Assembly: GCA_001579985.1 (NCBI GenBank)
Contig: LRSR01002888.1
Span: forward strand, 1 to 43,649
Reading direction: 5' to 3'
Length of the DNA: 43,649 nucleotides
Source: Hypsibius dujardini
Taxonomy: Eukaryota; Tardigrada; Eutardigrada; Parachela; Hypsibiidae
Under the pieces are notes generated by a model that searched no databases, was not told the origin of the DNA, and worked only from the letters and a program-made list of their open reading frames with translations. Every line of letters starts with the position of its first letter. The stretch's first letter is position 1. This document shows positions 30,501-41,104 of the stretch, piece by piece. The position numbers were made by a program, and so were the translations under genes.

Positions 30501-33352
30501 GGCTAAAGGTAAACAACTCAGTTGATGATTGTTTCAACCTGCTGTGTCTTAATCGTTCCCCTCTCTCCCGCCACAGCAAAGTCGCCGAAGGTCGAGTATT
30601 CTGGACCCGGAAGACAAAAGTCTGTCCAAAGCAAAACTCCGACGCTTCGTTATTCGCCGTCGTTGGCAAGTAAGTTGAGTGAGTTACTTCGGTGCTTCGG
30701 GCTGCTCATTTCATAAGTGCAGGGCCTGGGGGTTAAAATGTTAAGCGAGGCAGGTGGAACCGTTGCAGATAGGCAGGCTTAGGTCCTAATATCCGGAATA
30801 CATATTAATCATAGTGGCTGCGGGATGGAATGTCGAACTGAATGTTCCGTCGAAGGGGTTTTAATTTTTCCTTACTACTGAACTACCGGTGGAGGACCTT
30901 GTCTGAGACCCGATCGACGCGACGGATAGTTCAGGTCAAGAGAGTAACAGTGTGGTGGTTGAGTAGGCGGGTCAGGTTGGTGAGGCGAATAGGTAGACTG
31001 AAAGATGTAGAAGCTTTTAACCGACTTGGGAGGAGATGTCTTTCGCTAATTGCATCCATCTATCCACCCGTCCGTTTGGTTCGTTCATCTGTCCTTCCAT
31101 CTGTCCGTTCGTCCATCCGTCCGTCCGACCGACCGTCTATCCGTCCGTCCCTCCATTCGACTATCTGTCTGTCTTCCATTCTTCTGTCCGTCCTGTCCGT
31201 CCGTCCTGTCCGTCCGTCCGTCCGACCGACCGATCGACCGAGCGACGGTCCTACCATTCGATTATCTGTCCATCCAACCGTCCGGATTATCAATCATTCT
31301 CCAACTCTAAAGTTCTATAAATCTAGTTCAGGCTAACAGACCTTCCCTCATTTCATTCAGGCACATACATGCTGTAAACATAAACTGCCGAAATTATACA
31401 TAGACGACGCCAGCGTACTGGCTTCTCTATATGGGTTAACAATCGTATACCGCTCCACCAGACAAGATCAGTATAGACCCATGTACCATCAACGCCGCCG
31501 GGACTAGGCCGACTCACCGTCCACCAGCCCAGTCTGCCAGGCTTCCTTAGAGACTTACTGTTAATTGTAACGCTTGACTTCGATATCGGTCCTTCTTATC
31601 CGAGCAACCTTCAACCAATATGGCAGATCGACCGACTGACCGCCCGCCCGACCCACCGTCCCTCCGCTCGTCCCATAAGCCGCTAAAGACAAATACTCTT
31701 TACGCTCGGTTTGCGTTAATGAATGATCCTTGTCTTTTCAGAAAGTCTTCAATACCATCCGAGCACTTCGTCGTATGGGTTCTTTCCGTCTAGACTCCGC
31801 AACCAGCCCCACCGGTCAGCATGATGACTCGAAGCCGATGGATTTGGTGTTGGCTGCCGGCGGGGTTCCCGACGCCATTGAAGAGGAGACCGAAGAGCCA
31901 ACAATGTTCGTCTTTCCGATCATCAAGAAAGTCGATGAGAGTCCGGCCACGCCAAGGGCAAGTCCGCCCATCGAGGCGGTTTCAGTCAAGGTTACATCTC
32001 CTCTTCCAGATGGAGCTCCACAGATTGGCGAACTGGTCCATAACGGAGTTCGTGACGTCAGTCCAACCTTGAGTGACGACCCCGCTGAGGAAGAAGAGCT
32101 GGATAACAGTTTGTCCGACCGAACCGACTCGGAACGGTCCAACAACTCGGTCCGACTGCTAACCGTCAACAGTGCGGAGGGTTCGAGACAGAAAAGTCTC
32201 GAGAAATCTCCCTCGCCCACGGAGTGCCGGCAGCGGACCCCGGACGCCAAAAAATCTCCGTCTCCATTTCTGGAAGACCGAAAACCGAGGTTCCCCTCGC
32301 CGGTCGAGAAGACACAACGAGGCTCGGAACCGAAGAAGTCTCCGTCGCCAATGCGGGAAGACCGAACCGAAAAGTCTCCCTCAATCGCTGAAGAGGAACT
32401 TCGAGATCAAGTTCAAAAACGGTCTCCGTCTCCGATTCCGGAGGGCGGAACGCAGAAAACCTCGTTGTCAACGGAGAACCAGCAGCGAACGCTGCAAGTC
32501 AAAAACTCTCCGTCTCCGGTGCCGGAAGACCGAACTCAAAAATCTCCCTCGGTCGCCGCGGAAGACAAGCCACGAACAGCGGACGTGAAAAAGTCTCCAT
32601 CTCCGAAACCGGAATTCCGGTCGCAAAATAGCATGCAATTCCAAGACTCTCGTCGCAAATTCGAAGAAGCTCAGCAATCGCGTGGCAGCTCGTTCAGCAA
32701 AAGTCCGAGCCCTGCCGGCAGTGGCAGGGGCAGTGGTGGGACCGTCAGCCACTCCTCCTCCACCAGCTCCTTCCGCATGCAGAAGAGCTGCAGCCCGGAG
32801 ACGAGCTCGGTCGTCGAGACGGTCCAGACCAGCAACAGTCGGACCACAACGACCTCGCGGAGCGTCTCGCACAGCAGCAGCAGCAGTCCGAGCATCGCCA
32901 AACGGACTCCGCCGCCGGCGAACTTCTCCGTCTTCCAAAAGAGCCCCAGTCCGCTGGGAAATAAGTCCGCTGCGAATTCGTTGCCGACGACTGGTACGCC
33001 GCCACGCCCTGTGAGGTCGCTGATCAAGGACATCGATATTCCCATTCAGATTTTGGATGACTGTGGGAAGGAGGTTGACGACGCGGAACCGACGACAAGA
33101 CGACCGAGGTCGACGGCGGATTCCGGCGCGGAAGATATGCTCGGAACTCCGGGGAGCACCCCGTCGACGCCGGACGCGTTGGACGATGATGATGCGTCGG
33201 AAATGTCTGGGCTTGACGAAGCGATGGAGCATCCAACTGACAATAGCATCGAAACGGTTGTCGCTGCAAAGGAAGGAAAGGTGTCTGCGCCGGCGGATGC
33301 GCGTTCAGGGAAAGCTGCTGGTGAACGCGTTATTCCGATTCAAATATTATAA
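27594..33352 (+). CDS. Myosin-light-chain-kinase-like Ca2+/calmodulin-dependent protein kinase with Ser-Pro-rich tail
   Basis: Nine exons join with agreeing phases: 27594-27720, 28902-28992, 29134-29337, 29406-29544, 29687-29889, 30139-30291, 30463-30508, 30577-30669, 31742-33352. The sum is 2667 nt, 888 aa. Kinase domain about 62-325: GKGKFGVV (72-79), ATP lysine K94, MELASGGELF, HLDLKPEN (D186; HLD instead of HRD is usual in MLCK/DAPK), D206 of DFG, GTPEFVAPE, SPFMG. Residues 337-369 (SLSKAKLRRFVIRRRWQ then KVFNTIRALRRMGSF) match the autoinhibitory/calmodulin-binding segment of MLCKs. Such kinases phosphorylate myosin regulatory light chain when Ca2+/calmodulin binds. After 400 comes a low-complexity tail with about ten KSPSP-like motifs in a loose repeat, then an acidic end finishing IPIQIL. 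No Ig or Fn3 domain is visible, unlike vertebrate MLCK or insect Stretchin. Confidence 0.9.
28590..28696. repeat. Short inverted-repeat element in MLCK-like intron 1
   Basis: GGCAAAAACCTTGCGCTAAC on the left and its inverted partner GTCAGCGCAAGGTTTTTGCC on the right enclose about 65 bp. It resembles a miniature element or a strong hairpin. Confidence 0.65.
29911..29996 (+). repeat. (GACACA)n microsatellite in MLCK-like intron 5
   Basis: About fourteen near-perfect six-base units starting just 21 bp after the exon 5 donor, in an intron of about 249 bp. Confidence 0.95.
31047..31275 (+). repeat. Degenerate TCCG tetranucleotide tract in MLCK-like intron 8
   Basis: CCGTCCGTCC and CCGACCGACC words with imperfections. 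It generates several spurious open frames on both strands. Confidence 0.9.
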
Positions 33353-33540
33353 TGGGTTTTTATATTGAGGTGAAAAAAGCTATGGAGATTTGTACCGGAA
33401 CTGGTAGCTTCTTGGTCACTATAAGTAGTGAACCTTTTTTTAGTGATATGTGTGACCTCTCACTGCTGCTGCGTATATTACATACGTAAGTGCACATAAT
33501 GTTGTACCATGTAAGTCCTTTGGCTGTTCATGAAGGGGTT

Positions 33541-33632
33541 AATAAATTGGTTAATAATTGGATAATAACTGGTTAATAATAATTGGAAGGGGTTAATAAA
33601 TTGGTGGCCCTCGTACATTTACTTTCAATAAA
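33541..33632 (+). promoter_or_regulatory. Candidate polyadenylation signals of the MLCK-like gene
   Basis: AATAAA occurs at 33541-33546 and 33627-33632, about 190 and 275 bp after the stop codon. Either could define the 3' end; further AATAAA-like words occur in the A/T-rich sequence beyond. Confidence 0.4.
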
Positions 33633-34226
33633 ATGGAATCTGTAAACAATTACAGATCTATAGACTTTTTATAAATATAAATTGAAAAAAAAACTCTCCA
33701 AACAATTAGGGATATACCTTCAGTGAACAAACAATATGCAAGGTAATTAAAAAAATATGATCTATAAATAATTACAAATATATTCCGTAAACAAAGATTT
33801 CGAAGTGTCTAGATTTCGAATGCATGCTCAAGGGACATGAAGGCCGATTTTTTATCTATCTGTACAGGGACATCTTCGCAGGGCACCCCGCGAAGATGTA
33901 CTGAGGTTTGTTTCTCATGGATAACAATTTTTTTGATGCGACACACACACGCTGCATTAATTGGTCGAGCCTCAATAGGACTTACATTATTGATTAGGAA
34001 TGGGAAAACTAATGGCATGGCTAAAAAACTGTTTTGGCGAAATAACAAGTCCGAAAAACATTGTGAGAATTTATTATTATTTTCATTGTAAAAACTTGAA
34101 AAAACTTAATTTCAAGATTTTTGATACTATCCATCTCCAAATTCGACTTGTAATCGATTGGCATCAGCAGAATCTTTTTTGAGTAAAACGGATCAGCGGA
34201 TTATTGGACTTGGTGAAATAACAGTA
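33633..34226. other. 3' flank without a gene
   Basis: A/T-rich. A small perfect hairpin (ACATCTTCGC at 33870-33879, GCGAAGATGT at 33890-33899) and a fragment of the AATCGATTGGCATCAGC repeat family (34128-34170) are the only structures seen. Short open frames here have no support. Confidence 0.4.
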
Positions 34227-34533
34227 AGGGTATTCAAAGTTCGATTATTCGCAGCGATTATCTCGCTAATTCAAACTCGCTAATCTCCCTGGTTTTGCAC
34301 GCCAATGCAACGGTGATACGAGGACACGCCCCCTGGCTTACCTGAGGCTGTGTCTCCTTCGCTAATCTCAACTGACATGGACCACTCACAAGACAGATGC
34401 CCACAATTAGCGAGCAGATAACCGAGAAAAGCAGCTCCTTGGCTGCTTTTTTCGCTTATCTTCAAAACCAGGGAGATTAGCGAGTTTGAGTTAGCGAGAT
34501 AATCGCTGCAAATAATCGAACTTTGAATACCCT
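34227..34533. mobile_element. 307-bp MITE with TA target duplication
   Basis: Inverted ends of about 70 bp begin AGGGTATTCAAAGTTCGATT and include TCGCTAATCTCCCTGG. TA dinucleotides flank both sides (34225-34226 and 34534-34535). TA flanks and size suggest mobilisation by a Tc1/mariner-class transposase, but the ends do not match the mariner at 17289-18606. Confidence 0.8.
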
Positions 34534-34535
34534 TA

Positions 34536-35849
34536 GTGAAGAATTTGCGGAAGCCGCAGGTACCTAGGAGTGTATACCAGTTGGACTATTCGCTAGTTTC
34601 TATCCTTATTATTCCGTATTTTATTTCGCACTCATCGCGAGCCTTCGTTCTTTCTGAATTCTGTTTAAGTTTCCTGTTAAGAGTTTCGGGTAACCAATGT
34701 AGGTATCTCAACTGCATCGGGAAAAGGAGAAAAATGTTTGACTACATTATGTACGCCAAGTTGAAAGAAAGCAGGCTAAATGGTTTGTCTGTTGTGCTGT
34801 TAAAAAACGGCTAAACAGTGGTTGGCTTATTCAGCCGTGAAAGTCCGGCTGGATAGTGACTTAACTGATCAGCCGGAAAAACTCCGGTCGAATAACCAGT
34901 TCGTTTGATTTATTTGGCAGCCCAACACCGTAAGAGCAGAGCAGATCACAGCATGCAGCACACGGGGAGCGATGCACCGCGAAGCGAAAAACACTTTTCA
35001 AAAAGCAGTTTTAATGACAAAACCTTGCCGAATTTCCGTTAGGTTATTGGGCACTGAAGCTCTCTCGTAAAGACACCCGCCGCATGAAACTCTTTCTCTG
35101 CGTTATGGTGGCGGGCTATCTAAACTGGGTTTTGGTTTTCCGGGTTGAATTATTTCTTCGGTAGCAAATGAGGGTGTAACCTGGGCCATTATTGAGGTCG
35201 GGTCTGCCATTGATTTTTGTCTGTAATTTTGTGGGGTGTACCGTAGATTAAATTTCGTTCTTTGGCCTGAACTGGGTGCTCAGGTGGACAGGCGGTTTAA
35301 CAATAACACATTTGAGGCAGTGGGATCAGTAATGACTATCAAATGACGGTTCTAAGTTTGTCTCGAAAGCATTCCCGAACCCGGTAATCATAATATGAAG
35401 GTTTGGATTTAAGTTTATCGTTGAAGCTAAACCAAACCCCTTTTGGTTTATTGATTGCATTTAATTTTCCCTACTTAACACAAATAGCCATTAAACTTAA
35501 ACTCCACTTGTACCCAATGTTAAACTGAAAATATTTTCAGTTTAACATGAACATCAGACTCAAACTTTACACAATAAATTTAAAAAAAATTTAAAATTTA
35601 ACAAAATAAATTTTACGGTTTAAAATGAACATCAAACTTAAATGAAAACTCAGCGCGCCACTAAACTAAAACAGCGCCAGCCAAATGAATAAATTATATG
35701 ATATTACTCGATGATTCGATAATGCTGGTTATCAAATACCGGGGCAATTTTTATCGACAATGGCAACAAGGAACAATAAAGTAAGATTAGATTCGGTCAC
35801 CTAACCCCGTTATCAGGAAGCAAAGAGGGCGTTCAACAAGAACCCGCAG
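34536..35849. other. Intergenic region with repeat fragments
   Basis: An imperfect hairpin lies at about 34815-34910 (GGCTTATTCAGCCG against CGGTCGAATAACC). 35205-35385 is an inverted mate of 40765-40945. 35500-35700 is A/T-rich with AAACTTAAACT-like words also seen at 38890-39070. No gene is recognised; the frame at 34536-34814 has no support. Confidence 0.45.
35205..35385. repeat. Dispersed repeat, inverted mate at 40765-40945
   Basis: Shared words in inverted orientation include GCATTCCCGAACCCGG, ATGACGGTTCTAAGT (ATGACGATTCTAAGT in the mate) and GGGGTGTA. The pair encloses the kinase, GPCR, unknown-gene interval. Confidence 0.6.
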
Positions 35850-36761
35850 GTGAAACTTTGCACGCCAATTCATGGGGATAAAGAAGCTAATGTAATAAAG
35901 AGTAAAGGCTTCTTCTCTGCACGATTTCCTCATTATCACATTAGCGTCTCAAAGAGATCTCTTTATTTCATTGCAAGTCTGAGTTTTTTAGGTGAGCTTT
36001 TAAAAGTTGTTGACGATGGGTGCTCTAGGCATTACTGCTTACCAACTAACGGATTTTTGGGCTACGGATCATTCGGCCACGTTTTGGAAGTTGATCTCGT
36101 TCGTTCTGCAGATGACCTAACTCTACTACCAGATGGCCGTAGAGCGCTCAAAATTTTCCACAAAGATGTACTATTGTCAAAAGAGAGACTGGCCATTATG
36201 AAATCTTTATCCAACCTCAATCACGACAATATTATAGAATGCTTCGTTGTCGGGCACGGAGATTTCGACGGAGTAATGAAGATCCCCTGTATTATTATGG
36301 AGTTCTGCGGTAGTGGAAATCTGGATGATTATGTACGCAAAAATCCTTCACTTTCACACGAGACTTTGATTAACTTCACCACTCAGCTGATAAAAGGCTT
36401 GCACTACCTGCACGAGCTCCCGGGTATAGCTAAAGTGTTTCAGGGAGATTTGAAACCGACAAATATCTTGTTAAAGAAGTCAGATGGCATGTTACTGAAA
36501 ATAGCCCATCAATTCTGCGGTTTAGGAAATTTGAGGTGACACGTTGAAGGAAATTCGTCCTATACCGGACAGGCTAACTTAAAATATCGTTTCCACACGG
36601 AAACTCCGATATATGCAGTCAAAAAAGCGACCACGTTTCACCGTTACCCTCATCATCGTCACTTTGATCTACTTGTACTCTCTCGGATGAGAATCTTCTT
36701 ATCCGCTAGTGAAATGTATGAACAGTCGGAGAAATTACATTGTGAATTTACAAGCATGTAA
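35850..36761 (+). pseudogene. Protein-kinase pseudogene (Ser/Thr-like)
   Basis: An open frame to 36539 carries most of a kinase fold: FLGYGSFGHVLEVDL (glycine loop), RRALKIFHKD (ATP lysine), IIMEFCGSGNLDDYV (hinge) and LKPTNILLKK (catalytic loop). The HRD position reads QGD, so the catalytic aspartate remains but His and Arg are lost. The DFG region is disrupted (KIAHQFCGLGN). A stop follows LR. In another frame the activation-segment-like SSYTGQANLKYRF continues, but the APE equivalent reads HTE. These are signs of decay rather than of a regulated pseudokinase. Where the original gene started is uncertain: the 60 residues before the glycine loop look less protein-like. Confidence 0.65.
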
Positions 36762-36824
36762 AACGAACAGAAAACCCTCAAAGAAGGCTAGCAAAAAAAT
36801 TTTCTTTGGAGAGATACCGATATC

Positions 36825-38257
36825 ATGTCTCAGGCTTCGGATAACCACTCCCTGACTCCAGCTTTGATGACTTGACTTTTCCAAACATCAGCGACATCTT
36901 TCGCAACGTCACCTACCATTAATCGCCGACGCCCAATTTCGAGACCGTCAATTTTTGCATCAACCTGCTTGGAAACGGCTTCCTTATATTATTGGAAGTC
37001 AACTTCAGAAGTCAACCACGATCCGTCAACTTCGAACACCTTTCAACATCGTGGGATTGATTGGCCTGTGCGAATCTCCTCAACCTCACCGGTATACCAT
37101 GGACCATTTTGAGCGCCATGTCCGGCACCGATGGAGCCTTCCCTGCTGGTGAGTTTAGGGATCATGGCATCAATTGAAAAGCGTTAACAGCGTCTGAGGA
37201 GAGAAATTTATTATGCAAAACGCCATCTTTTGCACAGCGTTTTCTGTGCGAGTTCTGACTGGGTGGATATAATTAATTTTTGGGCAATAGTTTTGGTTCA
37301 AATGCTCGTATTGACCTTGAACACCCCCCCCCCACTCAACTGGGTGCGAAAGGGGGTGATCTATAGCGATTTCCAAAAAATATATCAAACCAAACCAAAA
37401 GTCACATGAATTTCGAATTCAAACTAACCGAATTTCGAAATCAAAACAGATTTGATTTGATTTAAATTTGACTTTTGACGTTTGCCTTTGGGTGCTACCT
37501 CTGTAGGAGAATCGGCCTGCACCTACTTCCTCTACCTTTACTGGGTGGCCTGCAGTGTCATCTACTACCAACACGGACTGATTGCGGTCAGCCGGATGTG
37601 GGCCATCATTCATCCCACATCCTTGCCGAGTCTGGCACACCAAACGACTAGCCTTCGCACTCTGCGCATGTGTCTGGATGTTTCCCCACCTCTTTATGGT
37701 CCCGTTCTGGGCCCTGGACATGGTGTATTACCGACTGATCCTTGCGGAGAATCTGTTCCAGTCTCAGTCGAATATCTATCGACAGTTTGCCTACGTGGTG
37801 ATCGGGCAGCTGATCCTTTACCTGCTGCCAATTACTGTTCAAATTATGGTCTCTTCGTGGTGTACTTCAAGGTATGGCTCGCTCACAGTTCGCAACCGAC
37901 ACCCCTGACAAGGGATAATTTGCAACTTCCATGGCGTAGAAACAATTTCGAAATTCCAATCGCGAATCCACCATCAGACCCATCGCCACAGAAGCGGTGC
38001 GTGCGGCAAGGAGGAACCGTTCCGGCCTCATTCTACTGGCTATCATGTCGCTGTGTGCACTGGCGAGTTGGGCGCCCATCAACGGAGCCGGCTTCGTCAT
38101 AACTTTCATCTCGGATTACAGTCCGTCGGACTACATGTATGAGGTCTTCGGAGCAATGGTGAACATACAAATGTCCGCTGATTCGGTGATTTTCCTGCTG
38201 GCCCTGGGGAATTTGAGGAACGCCGTGCGGCGACTACCAAGCCGCTTCAAAAGCTAA
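36825..38257 (+). pseudogene. Rhodopsin-like GPCR pseudogene, three exons
   Basis: All seven helices can be traced. Exon 1 (36825-37148): MSQASDNHSL, a glycosylation site in FRNVTYH followed by an in-frame TAA, TM1 INLLGNGFLILL, TM2 LACANLLNLTGIPWTILS. Exon 2 (37507-37871): TM3 CTYFLYLYWVACSVIYYQHG with SRMWAIIHP in the DRY position, TM4 LAFALCACVWMFPHLFMVPF, TM5 FAYVVIGQLILYLLPITVQI. Exon 3 (37940-38257, after a 68-bp intron): TM6 LILLAIMSLCALASWAPING, TM7 GAMVNIQMSADSVIFLLALG, end FKS. Exon joins are in phase. However, the reading frame shifts back and forth at least five times inside exons 1 and 2, and the TAA is present, so it cannot encode a receptor as it stands. The ligand class is not recognisable. 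Confidence 0.7.
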
Positions 38258-38583
38258 AGAGTCAGGTGTCCCACACGGCTTGCCAAAACCCAAACAGCGA
38301 CCCATACAATAATCTCGGCGCAGCTGTATTTTGAAATGTGGCAGGCTTGAATGTCTGGGATCAACAATATTAAGTCGGTTAAAGACACGAAATATGATTT
38401 CCGGAGGGCTTAATTTCGACGGACTAAACCGTCGATATCCCGTGCCGAATGAGCTATACGCAGATGTATATCATAAAAAAGTCTACAACTTGAAAGGAAA
38501 TGAAGATGGGGATCTTTGTTTAGGACGGTAAGGTGAAGTACAGAAACAGCTGATCTTGAGATTTATCGCCACGACCTGTCTTC
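38258..38583. other. Gap between convergent GPCR remnant and unknown gene
   Basis: Nothing is recognised. It should contain the 3' ends of both flanking genes, which converge here. Confidence 0.35.
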
Positions 38584-40321
38584 CTATTGGTGGTAGATGC
38601 GCTCGCGGAGTTCAGTGCCGCAAATGGAACGCGGGCTCTTGGCGCAAACACGTCGAATGACCGCAGTCGGGGCAATTTGGTGTCCGCTGAGTTGCAAGCG
38701 ATTCGGACGGTCCGGCAGTGGAATCAGAAAGGGATACGTCACTCGGAGGTATTTCGGTCCAGTGAGGGAGCGGTTGCCTGACTCGCTAACAACATTGATG
38801 ATGGGATGCTGGATGCCGAGCTTCTTTTCCCTTATTCCTAAGCCATACTAAACGTACAAAACAATACAAAACGACGAGGCGTTTATTGAAACAAAAGAAA
38901 TTGAAGGGTATTCAATTTGCAAACTTAAAACTAAATTTATTTCACTGTTATACTTCATTTTGCAAACTTAAAGGTAAGTTAAACTTAAAACTAAATTTGG
39001 GATTTGAATTAAAACTGAACCCTGATTAACAACCTTAAAGGTAAAATTCAATTTAATTGAATTTTAAATTTACTTAAACTTACGAATATGTTGGCCGTAG
39101 GCGTGGCCAACGACACTGTTAACGGGCTGGTGCTTGACCGTTCCTTTTGCCGGGAATTTGGACTTCCCGGAGATCACATCGATGATGCATTCAAGCTGAC
39201 TCCAGTTGTAACCGATTTCCTTGCTAAACTGGAAAACGAGGTGTGATTACTAACGACCCGCGCCTGACATAAATAAATGCCGCATGTGCACAATTATGCG
39301 AGTGGTGGAACTAATGAACTATTGCACGCTCGATACAAATATACGGCGTGGTTAGTTGACATGAAAACACTAGTACTTCCTGAATCTCAAACTTAATATT
39401 TGAACAGCAACAGATAAGGTTTGCAGCCTTTTCAATTTATAAAATTAAATACGAACTAGTTCACATTCTGGAACGTGCTTTTTATTAATAGTGCATCCAT
39501 CAATAGTGTTAATCCATTGTCTGAAAATATACCAAACGCTGAGTCCATGTTTTATTTGCTTTTTTAAACTTAAAAATTGGATTAGAAAAGTGTGCCCGAT
39601 CTGGATGGACAACACCCAAAGCAGCACTCACCTCAAACAGCGTTCGTGGACCAAGCCTCGAAGGTTGTATTATCCCATTCCCAATCAACTCGTTTCCTCT
39701 CTCCTTCTCTCTCGGTTGCTCCATCCTCAGAGCATTCCACCCCGCCTCCCCACCGCCATACTCCACCTCCTTCACCAGCGCGTTCTCCCGTGGCAGAAAA
39801 TTGGCATACCGTTCCTTCTTCCGATGCACCTCAAAACCCTTCATCCGACTGGTCAAATCCATGCGCCGCTTCCACGCATCATGTTGCCCATCCCAAATCC
39901 GACGTTTTCGGTCCCCCACCGCCAGTAATTGTCGCAGAGCTTCCTGATTGGTCGGTTCGTAGTGGGTGGCGGGCACGACAGGCCAATGTGAAGTCACGGA
40001 GACAACAATTTTCGAGGTCGACCTTGAAGACGGATTGTTCCGTTGGTGGCGCCCCCTGCGAGGGCTGTGGGTGGTGTCGAAGGGCTCGATGCAGATCTCG
40101 GTCGGCATGCGATGTTGCGGTTTGCAGACCACGCATTCACAGTAGAGGTGACGGCTGAGAGTGGCACTGCGCGGATGGAGATGATGTTGATGTTGGTGGG
40201 AAATGGGTGATGGGTGATGGAGACCGGTGGATTTGATGATGACACGTTGGAAATCGGGTTTCTTGTAGAATTTGTCGGCGAACGGCTCTTTCTGCTCTGG
40301 AATATCGTCCTTTCTCCCCAT
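38584..40321 (-). CDS. Unrecognised 362-aa protein, three exons
   Basis: Exon A 40321-39632 starts MGRKDDIPEQKEPFADKFYK and ends RTLFE at a textbook GAG|GTGAGT donor. Exon B 39228-39084 follows TTTTCCAG and reads FSKEIGYNWSQLECIIDVIS to AYGQHI with donor C|GTAAGT. Exon C 38837-38584 follows GGCTTAG and reads IREKKLGIQHPIINVVSESG to GTELRERIYHQ and TAG. Lengths 690+145+254 give 363 codons with all phases agreeing and no internal stop, which argues strongly for a real gene. The middle has a basic, helical block (RQLLAVGDRKRRIWDGQHD, RMKGFEVHRKKERY) and a cluster CECVVCKPQHR. There is no signal peptide and no transmembrane helix. I recognise no domain; a cytoplasmic or nuclear protein seems likely. 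Confidence 0.65.
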
Positions 40322-41104
40322 TTCACTTGTTACTTTAGTGATACTTCAGGGGTTGAAGCGAGGCTGTATCGACGTCGAAAAGTGATTGGGATTGTAGATA
40401 CACTGGCCTTCAGGTAATGTTGCTATGGGTAATTGTCACGACTCTTTCAGCGTTGTTCCGCATATTCACATAACCCCTTCTCTGGTCTAGTGTAATTGTA
40501 TTAGTTATGGAGTCATATTCTACATACGTCGATTGGTTAACGACCTTCTTTCGTACCGCCCTTTTCTTGTATGAACAGTGTATCGTCTTCACTGAATCAT
40601 TAACCATGTTTCTATTTCTGTGAATATATAATCTCATGTTTGTATAAGCAATCCTCGCAGTTCACTAGTTCCTTGTATTCGACTCATATTTCCAACCAAG
40701 AACTAAGGAACCAGTCAGATCTGCGTTACTCACAGTCTGGCAAATCACACCATCTAATTAGGATTATATACCGGGTTCGGGAATGCTTTTGAGACCAACT
40801 TAGAATCGTCATTTCTCAATCACGATTCATCCCGCTGCCTCAGAGGTTGTTTTTTGCTACAACGCCTGTTCATGTGAGCAGCCATTACAGGCCAAAAAAT
40901 AAAATTTATTCTACACCCCGGAAAATGACAGTCGGCCAGAGTAAAAAACAGCGAAACACCGGGTTTCTATGACTACAAATGTTCTGTATGTTCTGTACTA
41001 ATTCAGTCTCGTCACTGCCGCATATATAAATTCAGTTTTTATGTCTAACGGCCACATGACAACACATACCCTTCATTTATTTAATGCGACCCCAGGCAGA
41101 GAAA
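40322..41104. other. Intergenic region between two minus-strand genes
   Basis: Upstream flank of the 362-aa gene and downstream flank of the tautomerase-like gene. 40765-40945 is the inverted mate of 35205-35385. No coding sequence supported. Confidence 0.45.

Noticed and set aside
31047-31320. Several overlapping open frames on both strands rich in Pro, Ser and Arg
   Set aside because: All are readings of the TCCG repeat inside MLCK intron 8.
32468-33232. Long minus-strand open frame (254 aa, Arg/Ser-rich)
   Set aside because: It is the antisense shadow of the Ser-Pro-rich last exon of the MLCK-like gene; composition follows that exon's codon bias and no domain appears.
39087-39248. Plus-strand ATG frame of 53 aa ending KLENEV
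   Set aside because: It looked protein-like, but the minus strand here fits exon B of the 362-aa gene with splice sites and phases on both sides.
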